Assembly (NCBI RefSeq): GCF_026230105.1
Contig: NW_026614274.1
Span: 103,497 to 167,496, forward strand
DNA from: Diorhabda sublineata
Taxonomy: Eukaryota; Arthropoda; Insecta; Coleoptera; Chrysomelidae
Direction: 5' to 3'
Length of the DNA stretch: 64,000 bases
Shown here: piece by piece, positions 39,927 through 54,539 of the stretch
Layout of the letters: each line of letters begins with the position of its first letter
Numbering within the stretch: the first letter of the stretch is position 1
Program-made: the position numbers and the translations under genes
The notes under the pieces: model-generated
Database searches by the model: none
The model's input: the letters and a program-made list of their open reading frames with translations, nothing else
What the model was told of the DNA's origin: nothing

Positions 39927-41687
39927 TATTTGAGTGAGTTTGCATCTAACTTTGTCAGATATCATCGAATAACATCCATTGAAGCCCATTGAGGTCAACT
40001 GTCACTTTGTAATAATTGAAAATTTTCAAAGTCTATCTTCCTAATTTGAAGTCGAATTTCAACATTTCTCAAATATTTGAGTGAGTTTGCATCTAACTTT
40101 GTCAGATATCATCGAATAACATCCATTGAAGCCCATTGAGGTTAACTGTCACTTTGTAATAATTGAAAATTTTCAAAGTCTATCTTCCTAATTTGAAGTC
40201 GCATTTCAACATTTCTCATATATTCGAGTGAGTTTGCATCTAACTTTGTCAGATATCATCGAATAACATCCATTGAAGCCCATTGAGGTTAACTGTCACT
40301 TTGTAATAATTGAAAATTTTCAAAGTCTATCTTCCTAATTTGAAGTCGAATTTCAACATTTCTCATATATTTGAGTGAGTTTGCATCTAACTTTGTCAGA
40401 TATCATCGAATAACATCCATTGAAGCCCATTGAGGTCAACTGTCACTTTGTAATAATTGAAAATTTTCAAAGTCTATCCTCCTAATTTGAAGTCGAAATT
40501 CAACATTTCTCATATATTTGAGTGAGTTTTCATCTAACTTTGTCAGATATCATCGAATAACATCCATTGAAGCCCATTGAGGTCAACTTTCACTTTGTAA
40601 TAATTGAAAATTTTCAAAGTCTATCTCCTAATTTGAAGTCGAATTTCAACATTTCTCATATATTTGAGTGAGTTTGCATCTAACTTTGTCAGATATCATC
40701 GAATAACATCGATTGAAGCCCATTGAGGTCAACTGTCACTTTGTAATAATTGAAAATTTTCAAAGTCTATCTTCCTAATTTGAAGTCGAATTTCAACATT
40801 TCTCATATATTTGAGTGAGTTTGCATCTAACTTTGTCAGATATCATCGAATAACATCGATTGAAGCTCATTGAGGTCAACTGTCACTTTGTAATAATTGA
40901 AAATTTTCAAAGTCTATCTTCCTAATTTGAAGTCGAAATTCAACATTTCTCATATATTTGAGTGAGTTTTCATCTAACTTTGTCAGATATCATCGAATAA
41001 CATCCATTGAAGCCCATTGAGGTCAACTGTCACTTTGTAATAATTGAAAATTTTCAAAGTCTATCTCCTAATTTGAAGTCGAATTTCAACATTTCTCATA
41101 TATTTGAGTGAGTTTTCATCTAACTTTGTCAGATATCATCGAATAACATCCATTGAAGCCCATTGAGGTCAACTGTCACTTTGTAATAATTGAAAATTTT
41201 CAAAGTCTATCTCCTAATTTGAAGTCGAATTTCAACATTTCTCATATATTTGAGTGAGTTTTCATCTAACTTTGTCAGATATCATCGAATAACATCCATT
41301 GAAGCCCATTGAGGTCAACTGTCACTTTGTAATAATTGAAAATTTTCAAAGTCTATCTTCCTAATTTGAAGTCGCATTTCAACATTTCTCATATATTTGA
41401 GTGAGTTTTCATCTAACTTTGTCAGATATCATCGAATAACATCCATTGAAGCCCATTGAGGTCAACTGTCACTTTGTAATAATTGAAAATTTCCAAAGTC
41501 TATCTTCCTAATTTGAAGGCGCATTTCAACATTTCTCATATATTCGAGTGAGTTTGCTTCTAACTTTGTCAGATATCATCGAATAACATCCATTGAAACC
41601 CATTGAGGTCAACTGTCACTTTGTAATAATTGAAAATTTTCAAAGTCTATCTTCCTAATTTGAAGTCGCATTTCAACATTACTCATA
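39927..41687 (+). repeat. Twelve-monomer duplication, copy 2
   Basis: This is directly adjacent to copy 1, with the same markers at 40472, about 40587, 41515 and 41674. The two copies part at about 41688, where the unit reads TATTCGAG instead of TATTTGAG after the shared CATTACTC. The junction monomer near 39917-39927 joins the end of one copy to the start of the next. Confidence 0.86.
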
Positions 41688-44600
41688 TATTCGAGTGAGT
41701 TTGCATCTAACTTTGTCAGATATCATCGAATAACATCCATTGAAGCCCATTGAGGTTAACTGTCACTTTGTAATAATTGAAAATTTTCAAAGTCTATCTT
41801 CCTAATTTGAAGTCGAATTTCAACATTTCTCATATATTTGAGTGAGTTTGCATCTAACTTTGTCAGATATCATCGAATAACATCCATTGAAGCCCATTGA
41901 GGTCAACTGTCACTTTGTAATAATTGAAAATTTTCAAAGTCTATCTTCCTAATTTGAAGTCGAAATTCAACATTTCTCATATATTTGAGTGAGTTTTTAT
42001 CTAACTTTGTCAGATATCATCGAATAACATCCATTGAAGCCCATTGAGGTCAACTGTCACTTTGTAATAATTGAAAATTTTCAAAGTCTATCTTCCTAAT
42101 TTGAAGTCGCATTTCAACATTTCTCATATATTCGAATGAGTTTGCATTTAACTTTGTCAGATATCATCGAATAACATCCATTGAAACCCATTGAGGTCAA
42201 CTGTCACTTTGTAATAATTGAAAATTTTCAAAGTCTATCTTCCTAATTTGAAGTCGAATTTCAACATTTCTCATATATTTGAGTGAGTTTGCATCTAACT
42301 TTGTCAGATATCATCGAATAACATCCATTGAAGCCCATTGAGGTCAACTGTCACTTTGTAATAATTGAAAATTTCCAAAGTCTATCTTCCTAATTTGAAG
42401 TCGCATTTCAACATTTCTCATATATTCGAGTGAGTTTGCATCTAACTTTGTCAGATATCATCGAATAACATCCATTGAAGCCCATTGAGGTTAACTGTCA
42501 CTTTGTAATAATTGAAAATTTTCAAAGTCTATCTCCCTAATTTGAAGTCGCATTTCAACATTTCTCATATATTCGAGTGAGTTTGCATCTAACTTTGTTA
42601 GATATCATCGAATAACATCCATTGAAGCCCATTGAGGTCAACTGTCACTTTGTAATAATTGAAAATTTTCAAAGTCTATCTTCCTAATTTGAAGTCGCAT
42701 TTCAACATTTCTCATATATTCGAGTGAGTTTGCATCTAACTTTGTCAGATATCATCGAATAACATCCATTGAAGCCCATTGAGGTCAATAGTCACTTTGT
42801 AATAATTGAAAATTTTCAAAGTCTATCTTCCTAATTTGAAGTCGAAATTCAACATTTCTCATATATTTGAGTGAGTTTGCATCTAACTTTGTCAGATATC
42901 ATCGAATAACATCCATTGAAGCCCATTGAGGTCAACTGTCACTTTGTAATAATTGAAAATTTTCAAAGTCTATCTTCCTAATTTGAAGTCGCATTTCAAC
43001 ATTTCTCATATATTCGAATGAGTTTGCATTTAACTTTGTCAGATATCATCGAATAACATCCATTGAAGCCCATTGAGGTCAACTGTCACTTTGTAATAAT
43101 TGAAAATTTCCAAAGTCTATCTTCCTAATTTGAAGTCGCATTTCAACATTTCTCATATATTCGAGTGAGTTTGCATCTAACTTTGTCAGATATCATCGAA
43201 TAACATCCATTGAAGCCCATTGAGGTTAACTGTCACTTTGTAATAATTGAAAATTTTCAAAGTCTATCTTCCTAATGAAGTCGCATTTCAACATTTCTCA
43301 TATATTCGAGTGAGTTTGCATCTAACTTTGTCAGATATCATCGAATAACATCCATTGAAGCCCATTGAGGTCAACTGTCACTTTGTAATAATTGAAAATT
43401 TTCAAAGTCTATCTTCCTAATTTGAAGTCGAATTTCAACATTTCTCATATATTTGAGTGAGTTTGCATCTAACTTTGTCAGATATCATCGAATAACATCC
43501 ATTGAAGCCCATTGAGGTCAACTGTCACTTTGTAATAATTGAAAATTTTCAAAGTCTATCTTCCTAATTTGAAGTCGAAATTCAACATTTCTCATATATT
43601 TGAGTGAGTTTTCATCTAACTTTGTCAGATATCATCGAATAACATCCATTGAAGCCCATTGAGGTCAACTGTCACTTTGTAATAATTGAAAATTTTCAAA
43701 GTCTATCTTCCTAATTTGAAGTCGAATTTCAACATTCCTCAAATATTTGAGTGAGTTTGCATCTAACTTTGTCAGATATCATCGAATAACATCCATTGAA
43801 GCCCATTGAGGTTAACTGTCACTTTGTAATAATTGAAAATTTTCAAAGTCTATCTTCCTAATTTGAAGTCGCATTTCAACATTTCTCATATATTCGAGTG
43901 AGTTTGCATCTAACTTTGTCAGATATCATCGAATAACATCCATTGAAGCCCATTGAGGTCAACTGTCACTTTGTAATAATTGAAAATTTTCAAAGTCTAT
44001 CTTCCTAATTTGAAGTCGCATTTCAACATTTCTCATATATTTGAGTGAGTTTGCATCTAACTTTGTCAGATATCATCGAATAACATCGATTGAAGCTCAT
44101 TGAGGTCAACTGTCACTTTGTAATAATTGAAAATTTTCAAAGTCTATCTTCCTAATTTGAAGTCGAATTTCAACATTTTTCATATATTTGAGTGAGTTTG
44201 CATCTAACTTTGTCAGATATCATCGAATAACATCCATTGAAGCCCATTGAGGTCAACTGTCACTTTGTAATAATTGAAAATTTTCAAAGTCTATCTTCCT
44301 AATTTGAAGTCGCATTCCAACATTTCTCATATATTCGAGTGAGTTTGCATCTAACTTTGTCAGATATCATCGAATAACATCCATTGAAGCCCATTGAGGT
44401 CAACTGTCACTTTGTAATAATTGAAAATTTTCAAAGTCTATCTTCCTAATTTAAAGTCGAAATTCAACATTTCTCATATATTTGAGTGAGTTTTCATCTA
44501 ACTTTGTCAGATATCATCGAATAACATCCATTGAAGCCCATTGAGGTCAACTGTCACTTTGTAATAATTGAAAATTTTCAAAGTCTATCTTCCTAATTTG

Positions 44601-47600
44601 AAGTCGCATTTCAACATTTCTCATATATTTGAGTGAGTTTGCATCTAACTTTGTCAGATATCATCGAATAACATCGATTGAAGCTCATTGAGGTCAACTG
44701 TCACTTTGTAATAATTGAAAATTTTCAAAGTCTATCTTCCTAATTTGAAGTCGAATTTCAACATTTTTCATATATTTGAGTGAGTTTGCATCTAACTTTG
44801 TCAGATATCATCGAATAACATCGATTGAAGCCCATTGAGGTCAACTGTCACTTTGTAATAATTGAAAATTTTCAAAGTCTATCTTCCTAATTTGAAGTCG
44901 CATTTCAACATTTCTCATATATTCGAGTGAGTTTGCTTCTAACTTTGTCAGATATCATCGAATAACATCCATTGAAGCCCATTGAGGTCAACTGTCACTT
45001 TGTAATAATTGAAAATTTTCAAAGTCTATCTTCCTAATTTGAAGTCGCATTTCAACATTTCTCATATATTCGAGTGAGTTTGCATTTAACTTTGTCAGAT
45101 ATCATCGAATAACATCCATTGAAACCCATTGAGGTCAACTGTCACTTTGTAATAATTGAAAATTTTCAAAGTCTATCTTCCTAATTTGAAGTCGAATTTC
45201 AACATTTCTCATATATTTGAGTGAGTTTGCATCTAACTTTGTCAGATATCATCGAATAACATCCATTGAAGCCCATTGAGGTCAACTGTCACTTTGTAAT
45301 AATTGAAAATTTTCAAAGTCTATCTTCCTAATTTGAAGTCGAATTTCAACATTTCTCAAATATTTGAGTGAGTTTGCATCTAACTTTGTCAGATATCATC
45401 GAATAACATCCATTGAAGCCCATTGAGGTTAACTGTCACTTTGTAATAATTGAAAATTTTCAAAGTATATCTTCCTAATTTGAAGTCGCATTTCAACATT
45501 TCTCATATATTCGAGTGAGTTTGCATCTAACTTTGTCAGATATCATCGAATAACATCCATTGAAGCCCATTGAGGTTAACTGTCACTTTGTAATAATTGA
45601 AAATTTTCAAAGTCTATCTTCCTAATTTGAAGTCGAATTTCAACATTTCTCATATATTTGAGTGAGTTTGCATCTAACTTTGTCAGATATCATCGAATAA
45701 CATCCATTGAAGCCCATTGAGGTCAACTGTCACTTTGTAATAATTGAAAATTTTCAAAGTCTATCTTCCTAATTTGAAGTCGAATTTCAACATTCCTCAA
45801 ATATTTGAGTGAGTTTGCATCTAACTTTGTCAGATATCATCGAATAACATCCATTGAAGCCCATTGAGGTCAACTGTCACTTTGTAATAATTGAAAATTT
45901 TCAAAGTCTATCTTCCTAATTTGAAGTCGAATTTCAACATTTTTCATATATTTGAGTGAGTTTGCATCTAACTTTGTCAGATATCATCGAATAACATCGA
46001 TTGAAGCCCATTGAGGTCAACTGTCACTTTGTAATAATTGAAAATTTTCAAAGTCTATCTTCCTAATTTGAAGTCGCATTTCAACATTTCTCATATATTC
46101 GAGTGAGTTTGCTTCTAACTTTGTCAGATATCATCGAATAACATCCATTGAAGCCCATTGAGGTCAACTGTCACTTTGTAATAATTGAAAATTTTCAAAG
46201 TCTATCTCCTAATTTGAAGTCGAATTTCAACATTTCTCATATATTTGAGTGAGTTTGCATCTAACTTTGTCAGATATCATCGAATAACATCGATTGAAGC
46301 CCATTGAGGTCAACTGTCACTTTGTAATAATTGAAAATTTTCAAAGTCTATCTTCCTAATTTGAAGTCGAATTTCAACATTTCTCATATATTTGAGTGAG
46401 TTTGCATCTAACTTTGTCAGATATCATCGAATAACATCCATTGAAGCCCATTGAGGTCAACTGTCACTTTGTAATAATTGAAAATTTTCAAAGTCTATCT
46501 TCCTAATTTGAAGTCGAATTTCAACATTTCTCATATATTTGAGTGAGTTTGCATCTAACTTTGTCAGATATCATCGAATAACATCCATTGAAGCCCATTG
46601 AGGTCAACTGTCACTTTGTAATAATTGAAAATTTTCAAAGTCTATCTTCCTAATTTGAAGTCTAATTTCAACATTTCTCATATATTTGAGTGAGTTTGCA
46701 TCTAACTTTGTGAGATATCATCGAATAACATCCATTGAAGCCCATTGAGGTCAACTGTCACTTTGTAATAATTGAAAATTTTCAAAGTCTATCTTCCTAA
46801 TTTGAAGTCGAATTTCAACATTTCTCATATATTTGAGTGAGTTTGCATCTAACTTTGTCAGATATCATCGAATAACATCCATTGAAGCCCATTGAGGTCA
46901 ACTGTCACTTTGTAATAATTGAAAATTTTCAAAGTCTATCTTCCTAATTTGAAGTCGCATTTCAACATTTCTCATATATTTGAGTGAGTTTGCATGTAAC
47001 TTTGTCAGATATCATCGAATAACATCGATTGAAGCCCATTGAGGTCAACTGTCACTTTGTAATAATTGAAAATTTTCAAAGTCTATCTTCCTAATTTGAA
47101 GTCGAATTTCAACATTTCTCATATATTTGAGTGAGTTTGCATCTAACTTTGTCAGATATCATCGAATAACATCCATTGAAGCCCATTGAGGTCAACTGTC
47201 ACTTTGTAATAATTGAAAATTTTCAAAGTCTATCTCCTAATTTGAAGTCGAATTTCAACATTTCTCATATATTTGAGTGAGTTTGCATCTAACTTTGTCA
47301 GATATCATCGAATAACATCGATTGAAGCCCATTGAGGTCAACTGTCACTTTGTAATAATTGAAAATTTTCAAAGTCTATCTTCCTAATTTGAAGTCGAAT
47401 TTCAACATTTCTCATATATTTGAGTGAGTTTGCATCTAACTTTGTCAGATATCATCGAATAACATCCATTGAAGCCCATTGAGGTCAACTGTCACTTTGT
47501 AATAATTGAAAATTTTCAAAGTCTATCTTCCTAATTTGAAGGCGAATTTCAACATTTCTCATATATTCGAGTGAGTTTGCATCTAACTTTGTCAGATATC

Positions 47601-50600
47601 ATCGAATAACATCCATTGAAGCCCATTGAGGTCAACTGTCACTTTGTAATAATTGAAAATTTTCAAAGTCTATCTTCCTAATTTGAAGTCGCATTTCAAC
47701 ATTTCTCATATATTTGAGTGAGTTTGCATCTAACTTTGTCAGATATCATCGAATAACATCGATTGAAGCCCATTGAGGTCAACTGTCACTTTGTAATAAT
47801 TGAAAATTTTCAAAGTCTATCTTCCTAATTTGAAGTCGAATTTCAACATTTCTCATATATTTGAGTGAGTTTGCATCTAACTTTGTCAGATATCATCGAA
47901 TAACATCCATTGTAGCCCATTGAGGTCAACTGTCACTTTGTAATAATTGAAAATTTTCAAAGTCTATCTCCTAATTTGAAGTCGAATTTCAACATTTCTC
48001 ATATATTTGAGTGAGTTTGCATCTAACTTTGTCAGATATCATCGAATAACATCGATTGAAGCCAATTGAGGTCAACTGTCACTTTGTAATAATTGAAAAT
48101 TTTCAAAGTCTATCTTCCTAATTTGAAGTCGAATTTCAACATTTCTCATATATTTGAGTGAGTTTGCATCTAACTTTGTCAGATATCATCGAATAACATC
48201 CATTGAAGCCCATTGAGGTCAACTGTCACTTTGTAATAATTGAAAATTTTCAAAGTCTATCTCCTAATTTGAAGTCGAATTCCAACATTTCTCATATATT
48301 CGAGTGAGTTTGCATCTAACTTTGTCAGATATCATCGAATAACATCGATTGAAGCCCATTGAGGTCAACTGTCACTTTGTAATAATTGAAAATTTTCAAA
48401 GTCTATCTTCCTAATTTGAAGTCGAATTTCAACATTTCTCATATATTTGAGTGAGTTTGCATCTACCTTTGTCAGATATCATCGAATAACATCCATTGAA
48501 GCCCATTGAGGTCAACTGTCACTTTGTAATAATTGAAAATTTTCAAAGTCTATCTTCCTAATTTGAAGTCGAATTTCAACATTTCTCATATATTTGAGTG
48601 AGTTTGCATCTAACTTTGTCAGATATCATCGAATAACATCGATTGAAGCCCATTGAGGTCAACTGTCACTTTGTAATAATTGAAAATTTTCAAAGTCTAT
48701 CGTCTATCTTCCTAATTTGAAGTCGAATTTCAACATTTCTCATATATTTGAGTGAGTTTGCATCTAACTTTGTCAGATATCATCGAATAACATCCATTGA
48801 AGCCCATTGAGGTCAACTGTCACTTTGTAATAATTGAAAATTTTCAAAGTCTATCTTCCTAATTTGAAGTCGAATTTCAACATTTCTCATATATTTGAGT
48901 GAGTTTGCATCTAACTTTGTCAGATATCATCGAATAACATCCATTGAAGCCCATTGAGGTCAACTGTCACTTTGTAATAATTGAAAATTTTCAAAGTCTA
49001 TCTCCTAATTTGAAGTCGAATTTCAACATTTCTCATATATTTGAGTGAGTTTGCATCTAACTTTGTCAGATATCATCGAATAACATCCATTGAAGCCCAT
49101 TGAGGTCAACTGTCACTTTGTAATAATTGAAAATTTTCAAAGTCTATCTTCCTAATTTGAAGTCGAATTTCAACATTTCTCATATATTTGAGTGAGTTTG
49201 CATCTAACTTTGTCAGATATCATCGAATAACATCGATTGAAGCCCATTGAGGTCAACTGTCACTTTGTAATAATTGAAAATTTTCAAAGTCTATCGTCTA
49301 TCTTCCTAATTTGAAGTCGAATTTCAACATTTCTCATATATTTGAGTGAGTTTGCATCTAACTTTGTCAGATATCATCGAATAACATCCATTGAAGCCCA
49401 TTGAGGTCAACTGTCACTTTGTAATAATTGAAAATTTTCAAAGTCTATCTTCCTAATTTGAAGTCGCATTTCAACATTTCTCATATATTTGAGTGAGTTT
49501 GCATCTAACTTTGTCAGATATCATCGAATAACATCGATTGAAGCCCATTGAGGTCAACTGTCACTTTGTAATAATTGAAAATTTTCAATGTCTATCTTCC
49601 TAATTTGAAGTCGAATTTCAACATTTCTCATATATTTGAGTGAGTTTGCATCTAACTTTGTCAGATATCATCGAATAACATCCATTGAAGCCCATTGAGG
49701 TCAACTGTCACTTTGTAATAATTGAAAATTTTCAAAGTCTATCTCCTAATTTGAAGTCGAATTTCAACATTTCTCATATATTTGAGTGAGTTTGCATCTA
49801 ACTTTGTCAGATATCATCGAATAACATCGATTGAAGCCCATTGAGGTCAACTGTCACTTTGTAATAATTGAAAATTTTCAAAGTCTATCTTCCTAATTTG
49901 AAGTCGAATTTCAACATTTCTCATATATTTGAGTGAGTTTGCATCTAACTTTGTCAGATATCATCGAATAACATCCATTGAAGCCCATTGAGGTCAACTG
50001 TCACTTTGTAATAATTGAAAATTTTCAAAGTCTATCTCCTAATTTGAAGTCGAATTTCAACATTTCTCATATATTCGAGTGAGTTTGCATCTAACTTTGT
50101 CAGATATCATCGAATAACATCGATTGAAGCCCATTGAGGTCAACTGTCACTTTGTAATAATTGAAAATTTTCAAAGTCTATCTTCCTAATTTGAAGTCGA
50201 ATTTCAACATTTCTCATATATTTGAGTGAGTTTGCATCTAACTTTGTCAGATATCATCGAATAACATCCATTGAAGCCCATTGAGGTCAACTGTCACTTT
50301 GTAATAATTGAAAATTTTCAAAGTCTATCTTCCTAATTTGAAGTGGAATTTCAACATTTCTCATATATTTGAGTGAGTTTGCATCTAACTTTGTCAGATA
50401 TCATCGAATAACATCGATTGAAGCCCATTGAGGTCAACTGTCACTTTGTAATAATTGAAAATTTTCAAGTCTATCGTCTATCTTCCTAATTTGAAGTCGA
50501 ATTTCAACATTTCTCATATATTTGAGTGAGTTTGCATCTAACTTTGTCAGATATCATCGAATAACATCCATTGAAGCCCATTGAGGTCAACTGTCACTTT

Positions 50601-51584
50601 GTAATAATTGAAAATTTTCAAAGTCTATCTTCCTAATTTGAAGTCGAATTTCAACATTTCTCATATATTTGAGTGAGTTTGCATCTAACTTTGTCAGATA
50701 TCATCGAATAACATCCATTGAAGCCCATTGAGGTCAACTGTCACTTTGTAATAATTGAAAATTTTCAAAGTCTATCTCCTAATTTGAAGTCGAATTTCAA
50801 CATTTCTCATATATTTGAGTGAGTTTGCATCTAACTTTGTCAGATATCATCGAATAACATCGATTGAAGCCCATTGAGGTCAACTGTCACTTTGTAATAA
50901 TTGAAAATTTTTCAAAGTCTATCTCCTAATTTGAAGTCGAATTTCAACATTTCTCATATATTCGAGTGAGTTTGCATCTAACTTTGTCAGATATCATCGA
51001 ATAACATCGATTGAAGCCCATTGAGGTCAACTGTCACTTTGTAATAATTGAAAATTTTCAAAGTCTATCTTCCTAATTTGAAGTCGAATTTCAACATTTC
51101 TCATATATTTGAGTGAGTTTGCATCTAACTTTGTCAGATATCATCGAATAACATCCATTGAAGCCCATTGAGGTCAACTGTCACTTTGTAATAATTGAAA
51201 ATTTTCAAAGTCTATCTTCCTAATTTGAAGTCGAATTTCAACATTTCTCATATATTTGAGTGAGTTTGCATCTAACTTTGTCAGATATCATCGAATAACA
51301 TCGATTGAAGCCCATTGAGGTCAACTGTCACTTTGTAATAATTGAAAATTTTCAAAGTCTATCGTCTATCTTCCTAATTTGAAGTCGAATTTCAACATTT
51401 CTCATATATTTGAGTGAGTTTGCATCTAACTTTGTCAGATATCATCGAATAACATCCATTGAAGCCCATTGAGGTCAACTGTCACTTTGTAATAATTGAA
51501 AATTTTCAAAGTCTATCTTCCTAATTTGAAGTCGAATTTCAACATTTCTCATATATTTGAGTGAGTTTGCATCTAACTTTGTCA

Positions 51585-54539
51585 GATATCATCGAATAAC
51601 ATCGATTGAAGCCCATTGAGGTCAACTGTCACTTTGTAATAATTGAAAATTTTCAAAGTCTATCGTCTATCTTCCTAATTTGAAGTCGAATTTCAACATT
51701 TCTCATATATTTGAGTGAGTTTGCATCTAACTTTGTCAGATATCATCGAATAACATCCATTGAAGCCAATTGAGGTCAACTGTCACTTTGTATTAATTGA
51801 AAATTTTCAAAGTCTATCTTCCTAATTTGAAGTCGCATTTCAACATTTCTCATATATTTGAGTGAGTTTGCATCTAACTTTGTCAGATATCATCGAATAA
51901 CATCGATTGAAGCCCATTGAGGTCAACTGTCACTTTGTAATAATTGAAAATTTTCAAAGTCTATCTTCCTAATTTGAAGTCGAATTTCAACATTTCTCAT
52001 ATATTTGAGTGAGTTTGCATCTAACTTTGTCAGATATCATCGAATAACATCCATTGAAGCCCATTGAGGTCAACTGTCACTTTGTAATAATTGAAAATTT
52101 TCAAAGTCTATCTCCTAATTTGAAGTCGAATTTCAACATTTCTCATATATTTGAGTGAGTTTGCATCTAACTTTGTCAGATATCATCGAATAACATCGAT
52201 TGAAGCCCATTGAGGTCAACTGTCACTTTGTAATAATTGAAAATTTTCAAAGTCTATCTTCCTAATTTGAAGTCGAATTTCAACATTTCTCATATATTTG
52301 AGTGAGTTTGCATCTAACTTTGTCAGATATCATCGAATAACATCCATTGAAGCCCATTGAGGTCAACTGTCACTTTGTAATAATTGAAAATTTTCAAAGT
52401 CTATCTCCTAATTTGAAGTCGAATTTCAAAATTTCTCATATATTCGAGTGAGTTTGCATCTAACTTTGTCAGATATCATCGAATAACATCGATTGAAGCC
52501 CATTGAGGTCAACTGTCACTTTGTAATAATTGAAAATTTTCAAAGTCTATCTTCCTAATTTGAAGTCGAATTTCAACATTTCTCATATATTTGAGTGAGT
52601 TTGCATCTAACTTTGTCAGATATCATCGAATAACATCCATTGAAGCCCATTGAGGTCAACTGTCACTTTGTAATAATTGAAAATTTTCAAAGTCTATCTT
52701 CCTAATTTGAAGTCGAATTTCAACATTTCTCATATATTTGAGTGAGTTTGCATCTAACTTTGTCAGATATCATCGAATAACATCGATTGAAGCCCATTGA
52801 GGTCAACTGTCACTTTGTAATAATTGAAAATTTTCAAAGTCTATCGTCTATCTTCCTAATTTGAAGTCGAATTTCAACATATCTCATATATTTGAGTGAG
52901 TTTGCATCTAACTTTGTCAGATATCATCGAATAACATCCATTGAAGCCCATTGAGGTCAACTGTCACTTTGTAATAATTGAAAATTTTCAAAGTCTATCT
53001 TCCTAATTTGAAGTCGAATTTCAACATTTCTCATATATTTGAGTGAGTTTGCATCTAACTTTGTCAGATATCATCGAATAACATCCATTGAAGCCCATTG
53101 AGGTCAACTGTCACTTTGTAATAATTGAAAATTTTCAATGTCTATCTCCTAATTTGAAGTCGAATTTCAACATTTCTCATATATTTGAGTGAGTTTGCAT
53201 CTAACTTTGTCAGATATCATCGAATAACATCGATTGAAGCCCATTGAGGTCAACTGTCACTTTGTAATAATTGAAAATTTTCAAAGTCTATCTTCCTAAT
53301 TTGGAGTCGAATTTCAACATTTCTCATATATTTGAGTGAGTTTGCATCTAACTTTGTCAGATATCATCGAATAACATCCATTGAAGCCCATTGAGGTCAA
53401 CTGTCACTTTGTAATAATTGAAAATTTTCAAAGTCTATCTCCTAATTTGAAGTCGAATTTCAACATTTCTCATATATTCGAGTGAGTTTGCATCTAACTT
53501 TGTCAGATATCATCGAATAACATCGATTGAAGCCCATTGAGGTCAACTGTCACTTTGTAATAATTGAAAATTTTCAAAGTCTATCTTCCTAATTTGAAGT
53601 CGAATTTCAACATTTCTCATATATTTGAGTGAGTTTGCATCTAACTTTGTCAGATATCATCGAATAACATCCATTGAAGCCCATTGAGGTCAACTGTCAC
53701 TTTGTAATAATTGAAAATTTTCAAAGTCTATCTTCCTAATTTGAAGTCGAATTTCAACATTTCTCATATATTTGAGTGAGTTTGCATCTAACTTTGTCAG
53801 ATATCATCGAATAACATCGATTGAAGCCCATTGAGGTCAACTGTCACTTTGTAATAATTGAAAATTTTCAAAGTCTATCGTCTATCTTCCTAATTTGAAG
53901 TCGAATTTCAACATTTCTCATATATTTGAGTGAGTTTGCATCTAACTTTGTCAGATATCATCGAATAACATCCATTGAAGCCCATTGAGGTCAACTGTCA
54001 CTTTGTAATAATTGAAAATTTTCAAAGTCTATCTTCCTAATTTGAAGTCGAATTTCAACATTCCTCATATATTTGAGTGAGTTTGCATCTAACTTTGTCA
54101 GATATCATCGAATAACATCCATTGAAGCCCATTGAGGTCAACTGTCACTTTGTAATAATTGAAAATTTTCAAAGTCTATCTCCTAATTTGAAGTCGAATT
54201 TCAACATTTCTCATATATTTGAGTGAGTTTGCATCTAACTTTGTCAGATATCATCGAATAACATCCATTGAAGCCCATTGAGGTCAACTGTCACTTTGTA
54301 ATAATTGAAAATTTTCAAAGTCTATCTCCTAATTTGAAGTCGAATTTCAACATTTCTCATATATTTGAGTGAGTTTGCATCTAACTTTGTCAGATATCAT
54401 CGAATAACATCCATTGAAGCCCATTGAGGTCAACTGTCACTTTGTAATAATTGAAAATTTTCAAAGTCTATCTTCCTAATTTGAAGTCGAATTTCAACAT
54501 TTCTCATATATTTGAGTGAGTTTGCATCTAACTTTGTCA
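51585..54539 (+). repeat. 20-monomer HOR (2,955 bp), copy 1
   Basis: The copy runs from one 154-bp monomer to the third following one. Spacings between 154-bp units are 1,181, 1,034 and 740 bp, that is 8, 7 and 5 monomers. The order of CCATTG/CGATTG and TTCC/CTCC states matches copy 2 across all 20 units. Private changes seen here include AAGCCAATTG and GTATTAATTG near 51770-51795, TTTCAAAATTTC near 52427, CATATCTCATAT near 52880, CAATGTCTATCTCC near 53137, TTTGGAGTCG near 53303 and CATTCCTCATAT near 54060. Confidence 0.9.

Larger units (their letters stand above)
34300..46200 (+). repeat. Array domain 3: local 7- and 12-monomer duplications
   Basis: This domain has TCGAAATTCAAC and GTTGAAATTCAAC variants, GTTTTCATC endings, CTCAAATATTTGAG units and GGTTAAC units. 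It contains clear local tandem duplications, listed separately. A longer-range repeat is also seen: the TTTGCTTCTAAC then GCATTTAAC then AAACCC series at 37887 recurs at 44935, an offset of 7,048 bp (about 48 monomers). A 145-bp monomer with CCTAATGAAG lies near 43270. The limits are approximate. Confidence 0.7.
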
